Assembly (NCBI GenBank): GCA_933228895.1
Contig: OW121851.1
Location: 125,039,624-125,103,623 of the forward strand
Direction of reading: 5' to 3'
Source: Platycnemis pennipes
Lineage: Eukaryota > Arthropoda > Insecta > Odonata > Platycnemididae
Length of the DNA: 64,000 nt
Shown: positions 10,913 through 21,281 of the stretch, one piece after another
Layout of the letters: every line of letters starts with the position of its first letter
Position numbering within the stretch: position 1 is the stretch's first letter
Program-made: the position numbers and the translations under genes
The notes under the pieces: model-generated
What the model saw: the letters and a program-made list of their open reading frames with translations, nothing else
The model's database searches: none
What the model was told of the DNA's origin: nothing

Positions 10913-12052
10913 AAAGGCACGTGAAGTTCAGTTGACTATCGCAGAACGATTTGAAATTCGCAGTGCTCGGGTTCAAATGAGTGAGTCCAAAAGTGTCTCT
11001 AGAATTTTGACACGGTATATTCGCTTCGTGGCCCAAAGTTCTACCGCGCCGTCTCCTGAGTAGATATTATGTTCAGCAAGAAGTTTTCTATATCATCCTC
11101 TTCGCTGAAAAAAATCCTCACAGGGTCTGAAAATAATCCAATACGTTTCGAGTGGGGTAATTTTAAAGGACATGTATATTAATTTATCGAGTCCTTTTTA
11201 TTAAAAAATTTCTCCCTTTACATTTCCTATGCATTTTTATTGAATACGTTCGCATCATCTTTGTATTTCGTTGTACTTTTGATATGTCTCGTTGTTGCGC
11301 AATGTCACTATATAATTTTCTCTTTTCTTTCTCAGGTACGTGAGTGCACGTGTCAGCGTTTGATTACTCGCTTGCCCCCGGTCTTGTGACTTCACGTGAA
11401 GGTTCGTGCATGCACTTTCTCTCACTCTCTCGCCTCCTAACGCGTTCCTCTCGGGGCGAACGTGATGGATGGCTCCTGAGCGTGGATTGCCACACTTCAT
11501 CGACCCTGAGTACTCTTCGATGCATCAAACATTGAAACCATAGAGGGTGTGGCAAGTCTCTTTGCTTAACTTTTCAGCGATCTTTTTAAAAACTAATGGG
11601 AGGGTATCAGGTTTTCTCTGAGCCGCTTGAGGATTCCTGTGACTTAAGCAGCGTTAATGAACATCTTCACTCGATTTCCCCCTTTTCAACATCGAATATC
11701 GTTCCCTCCTTCTCAATGTAGTTTGACCCTAAGTATGCATTTCCATTTGCTACATAGTTGTCCCCAAATCCCAGTTATCCCCTCAAAATCTTGCAATTCC
11801 CTTCTTGCTGCGAATTCCGGTTTTGAATCATTGGACGGGTTTAAACAACTCAGAATGTCCAAAAACTTTTTACAGAATAGGAAAATATTTTAATAACCAA
11901 GATCCGTAAAAATTGAAATGTACACAAGGTTATATATAATGAAATACCTTCATGAGGTAAGTGTAGGATATCCAGCTGGATATTAATTTGACAAAGGAGA
12001 CTACTGCGTATGCAATCCAGTCCCACCGTACCTGATATAGGATTTCCTACAT
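10913..12052. other. No supported gene
   Basis: Overlapping frames at 11,255-11,555 on both strands lack domains. No repeat recognised. Confidence 0.45.
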
Positions 12053-12140
12053 CATCATGGGTGTTTTCAAGTCTGTTTCCGCACCAATAGGCGCTTCAGA
12101 CTGGGAGGAAAGGTATAAGGATAGGCATGGAAGGGATGGG
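12053..12140 (-). mobile_element. SINE 3'-module fragment
   Basis: TGTTTTCAAGTCTGTTTCCG CACCAATAGGCGCTTCAGAC is the reverse complement of the 3' end of the type I SINE at 53.2 kb and matches the start of the SINE at 34.45 kb. The tRNA head is missing. Confidence 0.65.
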
Positions 12141-12311
12141 TGATCTCTCTCCCGGAATGGTCGTAAATTGCTACCTGTTGAAAGGAATTCGGGAGTTTTC
12201 TTACTTGAGATCATGAGTCTTACTTTCGCGTTTTCACTTGTTTCATCAATATGGCGGACTCGTATAAAAGCGCACTGCTTGTCGTAATGAATTTCTTTAC
12301 TAAGTGAGATT

Positions 12312-12493
12312 TGCTGGTGAAGTTTTCTCGGATTCTCCACCGAGTCACTGCTTCAGCGACTACCGACGTTTCGACGGCTGACACTGCCGTCATCATTAGG
12401 GCGTTGAAGTAAACTCAACGCCTTGAGCAGTTTAAACGTTGGCAGTCGCCGATTACCTAGCCCGGTTTAGAACCCGAGAAGACTTCACCAGCA
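12312..12493. mobile_element. Palindromic fold-back element with hammerhead-like core
   Basis: The outer arms TGCTGGTGAAGTTTTCTCGG (12,312) and CCGAGAAGACTTCACCAGCA (ending 12,493) are reverse complements. An inner stem GGGCGTTGAAGT/ACTCAACGCC lies near 12,399-12,422. On the minus strand, plus-coordinates 12,399-12,368 read CTAATGA, T, GACGGC-AGTGTCA-GCCGTC, GAAAC, with a 6-bp hairpin. A 12-bp direct repeat AAGTGAGATTTG flanks the element at 12,302-12,313 and 12,523-12,534, consistent with a target-site duplication that would place its right border near 12,522. Confidence 0.75.
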
Positions 12494-12534
12494 TTATTAG
12501 CCGGGAAAATACGAGATACTTCAAGTGAGATTTG

Positions 12535-13570
12535 TAATTTGAAGTGTCCGGGAAACAAAGGAAGGATTAGCGTCTTATTTTTGCTGTCTTAAATCAAATA
12601 AATATAACTATAACTGCGCCCGTTGTGACAATCCGTGATCGCTACCTAGTCACAGTCACTGGTTCGAAGCCCGGTGCATTGTGTCGTAGGCGGCGAGTGG
12701 GGAGGACATTTCGCGTCGGTGTTTAGAGATCTTTCCCTCTGTGGGCGTCCCGTCTCCGTCAGTGAAGTGGGTGGGACTGTGAAGGGCCCCTCTCTCTCTC
12801 CGTCTCCACACCCACTCAGTGCCCATATCCCACGCCCACCGCTTCTTCTTCCGACGACTCCCTCATAACAGTCCTCTACGTGCGAGATCACGTCACGAGT
12901 TAGCTTTCTCGTCTCCTCAACTCTGCCCTACCGACTACATACGTACATATCTCTCTACCGCCCGCCTTCACATCGAGTCAACCCCCCCCCCCCCTCTTCG
13001 AACAGAAGCGTGGACGAAAGCAGTGGCTGTAGCATCGCTAACTGAAATAATAATTGATTAATATATGAATAATTGAGCTGAAGGGGTTGAAACCGGTTGA
13101 GTGAATAGTAAAGATCGTGTGGGATATGGCAAAGTTTATTTTATTTTTGAGTGGTATTGTTAACACATGTGCACGCTATTTATAAAATCACAAAGTTCTA
13201 ATTTCTGGTAGAAAGAATCTACAATACCTATTCTGATTTCCTCTTGTATCATCGCTGTAATCTATTAATGCCCGTTTTTGTGCCCGGAAAAGTATGAGTG
13301 CTTGAATCTTTCCGTCCTGCTATCTATCTCTCTAATTTTTTATTCATGATGTATCCTGTCGTAGTGCGCTTTTGTTTTTCATATACTTAAAACATATATT
13401 TTTATGTACCTTTCAAGCCCCCGATTTGCCGTGATAGAGACTTCTCTTCATGATTCCATGAAGATTTAATGTTTTATTCAAGTACGGAGACTAACGACAA
13501 CTTAAGTGGTTGGCGAAATTATGGATTGGTTAATATTAGGACTACTTCCAAGTGCCCGATACGTGTGATT
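12535..13570. other. No supported gene; poly(C) tract
   Basis: C-rich from 12,640 to 13,000, including 13 consecutive C at 12,982-12,994, and AT-rich after 13,040. A lone B-box-like GGTTCGAAGCCC near 12,661 may be a SINE remnant but has no convincing A box. Confidence 0.45.
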
Positions 13571-13835
13571 TGGAAGTTGCAAAATTAAGAATAAAAACTT
13601 TAAAAAGAATACGGATCAATTTTACCAGCCATATCTTGAGCCATGATATACTGATGAAGGAAATCGTCAAGAGACAAGAGAATGGGGAAAATGGCAAAGT
13701 GAGGCCTCGCATGAGATGTATGAAGCAAGTAGTGGAGGATGGAAAAAAATAAGAAATATACAAATATTTAGAGGTTAGCTGATAGGAGAACCAAGTGGAG
13801 AGCTGCGTCAAAAACCAATCGATGATCCATAGGAT
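13571..13835 (+). mobile_element. Family B non-LTR retrotransposon 3'-end fragment
   Basis: The plus-strand frame reads LRIKTLKRIRINFTSHILSH, DILMKEIVKRQENGENGKVR, PRMRCMKQVVEDGKK, stop. After a frame change AGCTGATAGGAGAACCAAGT GGAGAGCTGCGTCAAAAACC corresponds to the ADRRxxWRAASNQ end of the family. Truncated and broken. Confidence 0.75.
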
Positions 13836-16204
13836 GGTCCCCGACGATATATACGCATTATTCGTTTCAGTGCACCCAAGTACCTTAACTGTGTGAATTA
13901 GGGTTACAACTCGCATAGGATAACGATTGTCCACATATTTTTGGGCACATGTTTACGAGACATCAACCAATGCGAAATGAGTACAATTATTGTTGTTGTG
14001 AATTAATGTTGGACAATATCGGAATACAAGCTATGGCATGCTAGCTGACCATTTAATTTTATAAGCTCTTACCTCTTCCTTAAACTTGGGGTGTAATTTA
14101 CATCTTCTCGTACGGAGTTTTTTTAGCAAAGAAAGGAAAGAGCCGAAAATAATCACCTGAATGGCCAAGCCAAGGTGACCCTCATCAGTTTTCATTGCAT
14201 CTTAAAGCTTTCCGCAGTTAAGCTCTTAATGGCTCTTCTTTTCTCCATGGACTTTACTTTGAAAACGCCGCCGTATTGCATAAATGTTGCCATTTACTTA
14301 TGCGAAAATGTGTATTGGGGTGTGTTAAAATGTGGGGAAGAAATTGATTTCCATCTTCTTAATGCTCGTTGGGAATGTGCTAGCTGAAATGAGTGGCCGT
14401 ATATGCGTTCACTTTAGAGTTCTGCCTTTTAGTTGTAAGAGGTGGGTTTGAATGGAATTGAAGTCATTTATTAGTACCGAGTAATCACTGCATTTCTCCA
14501 TTTCTCTCTGTCGCGTACATTTACGAAGGTTTTTTTTTCTCACAGAGCTCTCTTACAAAGTTTTTTTTTCAGAATTCGTGTAATTAGGTTTCAGGTGCCT
14601 CGTATGCTCTATTTATTACTAATCGTAAACACCAATGAATTCGTGCCATCAAATCATAAAATTTGCGGATGAAATTCGTACAAATGGGTCTTGAGTCGGT
14701 CATCGTGGGTGCTCTTTGATGTTGTGACCAAGTGAAATCGTCTTTCAAACCCGAAACGGAATACTTTGTGAGTTGATCGCAACGCTTCGTTGGGCGTATG
14801 CGTTTTTCTTTGCATGCTTATTTATAAATTGCTTTTGTTACGTAATTGCTTTGCTCCAGTACTGCCAGTTATTTTTCAGATGTGGAAACTAGGGTGTAGC
14901 TCTTTATATACATACTAGCTTTGGAAAGGAGAAGCGTTTTAATGCAGAATGAAAGCAGGCCTTGGTTATCTCGCCCTGGATGTGCTATTCGTGGTATCGA
15001 TTATATTTTGTTTGCGACGCGGAGTTCCACCTGGCGTATTTTTTTATTATCGGACTGATAAAAAGCAGCTGCTCTCATGCGCTCAGCTGTCATCCAACCC
15101 AACTTCCCATACAAAGTCAGTTCTGATGACAAAGCACCGATCAGAGGAGCGCCCGTGTCTGCTGTGATGTCATGAGCCGTGAACCTTGGTGATTACCCGA
15201 GCTTTGCCAAGACATTTTCTCATTGGTTCTCCTTTTAGTGAAAGGAATCCCTCTTCTTTTTCTTAGCCTTTATTAGTCCCATGTACTACAATGGGGTAGC
15301 ATTTATTTCCTTGCCTCCGCACCTCTCTGTCTTAGACTTCCTCTCTTCCCTGCCCCTTGTGTATTTCCCTCTTTCTTATCTTGTTCTCTTATTACTTTCC
15401 CAGGTTTCAGTTCCATACCGATATTATTGCAGGCATACCTGTGCCATTCGATACAATTAACCCTTCATTCTGCGTTTGCTTTCCTGTCACGTATACACTT
15501 CGCTTAACTTTCTCCAGTTAATCCACATATGCTGGACTCTTTGCTGTATCTCTTTGGCTAGTCTCCTATTATTCTAGATATTTGACCCTTATTTAAATTT
15601 GTGCAATATGAATGGAATGAGGACGAGTGCCATCCGTGGTATCCAGATCGGTAAGTGCGAACCGAAATCGTGGTTTCCTGGCAAACCAAAAATCGAGGTT
15701 TCGGCGGAGTAATGGATGTTTATGCCTTAAGATTAAGGTGAGGAGTCAAGTTTAAGAATAGATGGTGCGATATAAGTCTACTGCTATTTATTTGTGCTTC
15801 TTAACGGTGAATACGCTGAGGCAACCGACAGCTAAGGTCGTTTATGTCAATAAGAATAATTGAGGTCGAGGTCGAAATTTTTTGAGGGCGAACCAAGGAA
15901 GGTGGAGTAAAACCTTGCGTAGGTATCAGCCAGCCAACTATTTACGGTAGAGTTCCCTAAAGGTCCATAGTCCCAACGTCTCATCCGACGGGCGGGGTGA
16001 TAGCCTTGATGAAAGCCATGCTATGATAAATCGTTCTAGGATTTGACACCTAGTGATAGCGTTTAAAGAAGACACGTTTCTACGACTGTCTGCCATCGCC
16101 TTCAGAGTTATGATGATGGAGGTGAATGTAGATAAAAATAAAACAGGAAATAAATTTGTAAACTTTGTAACATAGCAGCGAAATATACGTTCGCTTTCAT
16201 CTCA
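13836..16204. other. No supported gene
   Basis: AT-rich unique sequence. A 72-aa frame at 14,949-15,167 begins with a hydrophobic stretch but has no homology I recognise and no splice context. Confidence 0.45.
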
Positions 16205-16625
16205 TCTTCATTATTGGTCAACAGTCCTGAGATTGGTTTGACGCAGACCTCCACTCGATTCTTCTATCGGCCAAACTCTTCATATTAACGTAATTCTTTT
16301 CTTTCACAGGCTTCAAAACTTGTTCCATACATCTCATACGAGGCCTGCCTTTTCCATTCTTCCCGTGAACCTTTCCCTCGACAATTTTCTTCATCAGGCA
16401 TTCGTGTCTTAATATTTTTTTGATGAAGTTGTCCCGTCTTCTTTTTAGAGTTTTCAGCAGACTCCTCTTTTCTCCCACTCTGCTTAGGACTTCTTCGTTA
16501 CTTACTCGGTCGATCCCTTTAATCTTCATCATTCTACTGGAGCGTCACATTTCGAATGTTTCCACCCTTTTCTTCTCCGCTGCTGTCATCGTCTATGCGT
16601 CACGGCCATAAGGAAACATGCCTAT
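16205..16625 (-). mobile_element. Family B non-LTR retrotransposon 3' end
   Basis: The minus-strand ORF at 16,218-16,532 reads MMKIKGIDRVSNEEVLSRVG, EKRSLLKTLKRRRDNFIKKI, KGRPRMRCMEQVLKPVKEKN, RRIEWRSASNQSQDC, stop. This is the intact C-terminus of the family B ORF. It is followed by a TTGATGA/AATGAAGATGAG-type 3' tail near 16,205. 5'-truncated. Confidence 0.82.
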
Positions 16626-16746
16626 GCTTTCATCTATAGTCTTGCAAATAGAAGCAATATTAACAAAATGATAACAACGGGTAAGCCTATCATGACCCAT
16701 TCGTATTCCCGTAATCAGTTCGCTGGGTGTAGAGATGTGTTTCTTG

Positions 16747-17373
16747 TAGAGATGGGTCGAATGACAGATTTCTCGAATTCGAATATCGAATTTGAATATC
16801 AAATCATGACTCGAACATCTCGAATTTGGAATACCTCGAATACTAGAATTGCAATTGTAATGCTAAATGTAATTCTGCTAATTAATTTATTGCCTGTTGA
16901 AGTAAAAAGCTACAAGTTGATTGCGTTAAAACATTTAATTCTTGTTTTAAAATGTCAAATATGTAGTAAAAATATTTTTTCTACCAATTATGGACTGTTA
17001 ACTGTTAAACTTTTATAAACCTTAATAATTGAGCAGAAAGTGTTGATACACCATGTCCTGACCAGTTATGAATTATTGTGATGTAGTTCACCAACACGCC
17101 AAATATTGCGTAACTAGTATAATTATTCGAGATTTCGAATATCGAATTCTTTTAGCATAATTATTCCAGGTCTCGAATATCAAATTCTTCCTAATATTCG
17201 AGGAATTAATATGGTGTAGTTCATCAACACGCCAAATATAGCGTGATTAGCATTATTATTCGAGATTTCGTGCATCGAATTCTTTTAGCATAATTATTCG
17301 AGATCTCGAATATCGAATTCTTCCTAATATTCGAGGTATTCGAGCATTCGCGGGTAATATTCGCACGTACCTA
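16747..17373. mobile_element. hAT-like MITE, 627 bp, with exact 8-bp target duplication
   Basis: An exact direct repeat GTTTCTTG flanks the element at 16,739-16,746 and 17,374-17,381. The ends TAGAGATGGGTCGAATGA and (reverse complement) TAGGTACGTGCGAATATT are imperfect inverted repeats. An 8-bp duplication and TAG termini fit the hAT superfamily. The body is full of CGAATAT/ATATTCG words and contains an internal tandem duplication (see separate entry). There is no transposase ORF, so it would depend on an element elsewhere. Confidence 0.82.
17081..17345. repeat. Tandem duplication of about 135 bp inside the hAT-like MITE
   Basis: Unit 1 starts TGTAGTTCACCAACACGCCA (about 17,081) and unit 2 TGTAGTTCATCAACACGCCA (about 17,216). 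Both continue through CGAATTCTTTTAGCATAATT and CTTCCTAATATTCGAGG. Confidence 0.8.
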
Positions 17374-17381
17374 GTTTCTTG

Positions 17382-17922
17382 TCTCCGGGACAAAACTTAT
17401 GGGACTGCCACCCTTCTCCTCCGATCATCTTTCATAATTGGAGCGGCCTTGGAATCGACCGTCTTGCCTTGTTTGTTATTTGTGCCGGGACGGAGAGCTT
17501 GCATTTTCTCCGTTTGGGCAGTCTCCCCTTCGCGAACGAGTGATTGGCCCGAGATGCTGTGCCTGCCGCGTGGGCCCACTCTGGAACGGCCCGCGCAGAT
17601 ATTAATGCAAATGGGATATTTCCCCCGTGTCTTATAACTGTGCTGCCCACGCGAAGCTGTAAAACACCTGCGCGGCCTCTCACCTGAGTAAAGAGCGAGC
17701 GTGGAGCACTTATCGCGTCGATTCGCCAATGTTGGCTCGTGGGAATTGCCGGAGGATCCGTAATGGATGATAGAAAAAATAACAATGAAGCGGTCTTATA
17801 GCGCCATGTTTTCCTCAGGAAGCAGTAAATCAGATGTAAGATCCCTCCGTGTTCATGATGATATGTAGGCGACGCAGAAATAGCTTTGGGATTCCGGCAG
17901 TGGTCCTATCTGCATCTAGTTC
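17382..17922. other. No supported gene; GC-rich patch
   Basis: Bases 17,400-17,780 are GC-rich with 110- and 117-aa overlapping minus frames and a plus frame. No domain or splice signals that convince. Confidence 0.4.
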
Positions 17923-18570
17923 TCATCTACTTCTACGAAATACCCTGCAAGCCACCGCGAGGGTGTGTGGCAGGGGGTGAGGATTACCAAACATTCACTA
18001 TTGACTTGCAAACAGGCTACAAATTCTGCAAATTAATTTGTTGCCTGTTGAAGTAAAAAGCTACAAGTTGATTGCATTAAAACATTTAATTCTTGTTTTA
18101 ACATTTCAAATATGCATTAAAATAATTTTCCCTATTATCTATAGGGTCACATGCAGTTAGATGGTTAGTATCTACATAGTAATAAAGGGATTATTGATTG
18201 TTAATGATGTATCATGCACTATAGACTAACAATATATCACCTACTTATCCCTTGGCTTTGCTGCCTATCGTGTTCTCTTATAGCATGGGGAAAAATGAAA
18301 TTTTGAGTCTCTCGGTACGGCTATCTGTCTCTCATCTTATTTATGTGGTTGAACCATAATACGCAGGGCTTTTTAATAGTTATCTAACATCTTCAGTAAA
18401 GTTATCCGTTTTAAATTTCTGCAAATGGTTTAATCTGTACTTTAACCTACGATTTGATAATGATTCCCAACCTAATTATTACATCAATTTTGATGCTCTA
18501 ATAAGCCTATCGTAACGCCTTTTAACAAACCTAGCTCCTCTACGCTTCATTGTCGAGCTCTCTGATCAAA
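17923..18570 (-). mobile_element. Family A LINE 3' region: ORF end, 3' UTR and hexamer tail, with a nested hAT-MITE piece
   Basis: From right to left on the minus strand: a decayed ORF end (same segment as 8.8 kb), the UTR words CATTAACAATCAATAATCCC, then the terminal module CACCCCCTGCCACACACCCT CGCGGTGGCTTGCAGGGTAT and a GTAGAAGTAGATG tail. The 18,005-18,140 interval is unrelated to the LINE and matches the interior of the hAT-like MITE. This copy links the abundant short tail repeat to the LINE ORF. Confidence 0.8.
18005..18140. mobile_element. Internal fragment of the hAT-like MITE
   Basis: TTGCCTGTTGAAGTAAAAAG, CTACAAGTTGATTGC and AAAACATTTAATTCTTGTTT match 16,885-16,965 almost exactly. 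Terminal sequences are absent. Confidence 0.75.
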
Positions 18571-18661
18571 CCTAATTCATTCGGGCCTTTAGTTGTGCAT
18601 GACTCCCATATTTAAAATGTCTTCACGATGTTTTGTCATCATAGCTCTTAATTACGTGCTA

Positions 18662-18791
18662 TTATTGCACGTTTAGTGATCCATAACCTTGTAGCTCATA
18701 GTTGCATGTAAGTAGTGCATGTTTGGTGATCCTTCACCCTCTGCCACACCTTAAAGAGGTGGCTTGCATGGTGTTACGTAGATGTAGATGA
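18662..18791 (+). mobile_element. Family A LINE tail copy
   Basis: GTTGCATGTAAGTAGTGCAT, GTTTGGTGATCC, CACCCTCTGCCACACCTTAA and GGTGGCTTGCATGGTGTTAC lead into GTAGATGTAGATG. Confidence 0.75.
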
Positions 18792-20640
18792 GTATTTTAC
18801 CAGCCTCCACGATGGTTTGTGGAAAGGGATGAATCATCACCGGACAGACACTAATAGATATTTATCCTTAATAAGAACACTTCGTGTTAAGAATTAACCA
18901 GGCACTTGTAATTAAATGGTTAATAGCTACGAATGTGTCTTCATTTTTAAATGGATTAGGCATTTGATTGAATGCATTGATATTTTTTTACATTAGGCTC
19001 TCATGGGTGTGAATTAAATATTTTTCTTGTAAAATCGATAAAATTCTGCCTTCGTTGGTGCAAATAGGATCACAGATGAACTGGGAGAATGTGAAATGGA
19101 GTGTTCAGAGGCGCGTAAAATCTGCAAAGGAATTACTGATAATCATCATGAGTATTTAGGCAGTATTTGTTTCGGAACCGGTCAATACAATGGCATGTAA
19201 TCGACTGTTTCCTCCTTTCGTGATGTAGATCGAAGAAACACTTTGTTTTGCCCCAAAGACTATTATTTCTTGACTTAACGCTAGGTTGCAGCTCGGTTGG
19301 TTGCACATTTGACGCCAATATGTCTCTTTAGATACTAAAGATCCTCGTCACAACCTATTGGTAAATGTTTTCCCTACGTTCATGAAGTTCCCTTGTAATC
19401 CTTAATATTTTGAGGTAAATCGGAACTGGATCACTAATTAGTTTTATTTATCAATTATGAATCCTGATTCTTTTTTACCATTCGGCCAGCATATCATGAA
19501 GATCAGTTGCTTCATGCCGACTAAACGATCCAAAGAAATCGACTTTTTGATTCCTAGTCCTACTAAAAAAGATGTAAGTGGTAGTAGACGTAAATGAACT
19601 TCTTTTCTGGCCCGGTAGGCTGGGAGAGTAATGTCTCTTCAGTCGTTGTGTATCCGTATGAAAACCCTTTTATTTTCCATTTATGTGCACTCATTTGATG
19701 CCAAGCGATCTTTTTTACACAATATTTGCTATTTTCTTGCGTACGCATTATCTATCAATTTCATCCCCCGTTTGAAACACTGCTCGTGTTAGTTTGCAAG
19801 AAGCACTTTTAAACGGGCTGTTGCTTGTTGACGTCAAATTTCGGGTCAAAACTTCCAACTCAATTTTCATTTATTGCATTATCTCCAACTTTTGCCGGTT
19901 TTCACCCAGCGTCGCTACGATGAAACCAAAACATGTTTGTCAACATCCGTGCTGTGCGATATTATTTATCTCAGTACGTATTTTCCGTGACTAGTTTGAA
20001 ACATGCGTGCAATTTGGGGCGAGATTATTTTTCTAACAATAAGTGATTACTAAAACGTTTCGCCGCCGAACTCCCTACCCTACAGATGGAGACAGAGAAA
20101 CGTCTTGTGTCAGGAGGGTCAGGAGCTATCTTTCGGTTACTACACTGGACTCCGGCAGCTCAGTCATTGAACTGTGGACAAACTTCCCATTCTTCTAAGG
20201 GTCCAGGTGGCTTGGTCTTTTGGGCGACAAAGCTAACGATAAACGGTTGCCCACGCGATAATTATGGCCGCATTTAGCGTGAAGTTTTGCGCCGGTTAGC
20301 GTTTCACGGTTCCGTGAGTGCCAGAATAGGCAGAAGGCCCTTCTTGCCTCGTAACTCGGGGCAGTCATTCCGGTCGGTGGATATCGCTGGGCGCCTTCTG
20401 AAGTGCACTGAACTCGAAGATTGAGATATAACCCTCTCAAGGCTGTGCGCTCTTTTATCTGTTTCATCATCGTTCTGTCATTAGCAAGTAAAGAGTCGAT
20501 TTGCGATAAATCCTGGTTCATTTAAGCGGTAATCCAAGCCAGAGAGAAAGGACTTGCTGTCCGGATAGAATAATTCCGTATAGAAGCTTTGTCTTGTGAA
20601 GGATAGGTCTTGTTCGTGCTTCCATGTATTATACATCTTA
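18792..20640. other. No supported gene
   Basis: AT-rich intergenic sequence with short frames only. No repeat family recognised. Confidence 0.45.
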
Positions 20641-20736
20641 TTGTTAGTTGCATGTAAGTGGTGCATATATGTCGATATTTCTTCCACTCACACACTCCCT
20701 CGCGGTGGCTCAGAGGGTATTACGAAGATGTAGATG
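20641..20736 (+). mobile_element. Family A LINE tail copy (decayed)
   Basis: GTTGCATGTAAGTGGTGCAT and CACACTCCCTCGCGGTGGCT CAGAGGGTATTAC precede GAAGATGTAGATG. Confidence 0.65.
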
Positions 20737-21034
20737 TGGAATTAAAATATCTATCTTCCTGCGAACTATGGGAGACCATAAAAACCAGCATCTTAACCGG
20801 ATAGGTTATAGGTGAAACGCAGGTAGTCTGAAATGGATCTCAAACATGTTCGTAACTCTACTAGCTCGTGTTAACTGCATCAAAGGAGGTCTAATAGTAA
20901 TTATAAATAAATATTTTTAACAAATGCCTAAACTAATTAATAAATACTATCTCCGTGTGTAGCTAATATACATTTAGTTGCACGTGCCTTGGGTGCATAA
21001 CTAACTCGTCATTCTAAATAATTAATGTTGTACT

Positions 21035-21124
21035 AATTAGTGCATGTATTTTTGCTCGGTGATTATTTACACTCCTGCCACGCACTGTTGTAGTGGTTTG
21101 CAGGATACTCCATGGATGTAGATG
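21035..21124 (+). mobile_element. Family A LINE tail copy (decayed)
   Basis: TAGTGCATGTATTTTTGCTC, CTCCTGCCACGCACTG, GTGGTTTGCAGGATACTCCA, then TGGATGTAGATGG. Confidence 0.65.
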
Positions 21125-21177
21125 GTCAGCGAGAGTTTCCCCATTTGATCTCATTTTCATCTACATCGACATCATAA

Positions 21178-21281
21178 CTTTCAAGCCACATATTCATGTC
21201 AATAGTGCATGTTTGGCTATCTTCACCCGCTGCCACACACCCTCGTGGTGGCTCGCAGGGTATTACGTAGATGTAGATGAA
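21178..21281 (+). mobile_element. Family A LINE tail copy
   Basis: AATAGTGCATGTTTGGCTAT, TTCACCCGCTGCCACACACC, CTCGTGGTGGCTCGCAGGGT and ATTACGTAGATGTAGATG. It is one of three tail copies within 650 bp. Confidence 0.75.

Noticed and set aside
18662..21281. CRISPR-like array, because a similar block recurs several times
   Set aside because: Copies vary in length, are irregularly spaced, occur on both strands across the window and are LINE 3' ends; the genome is eukaryotic.
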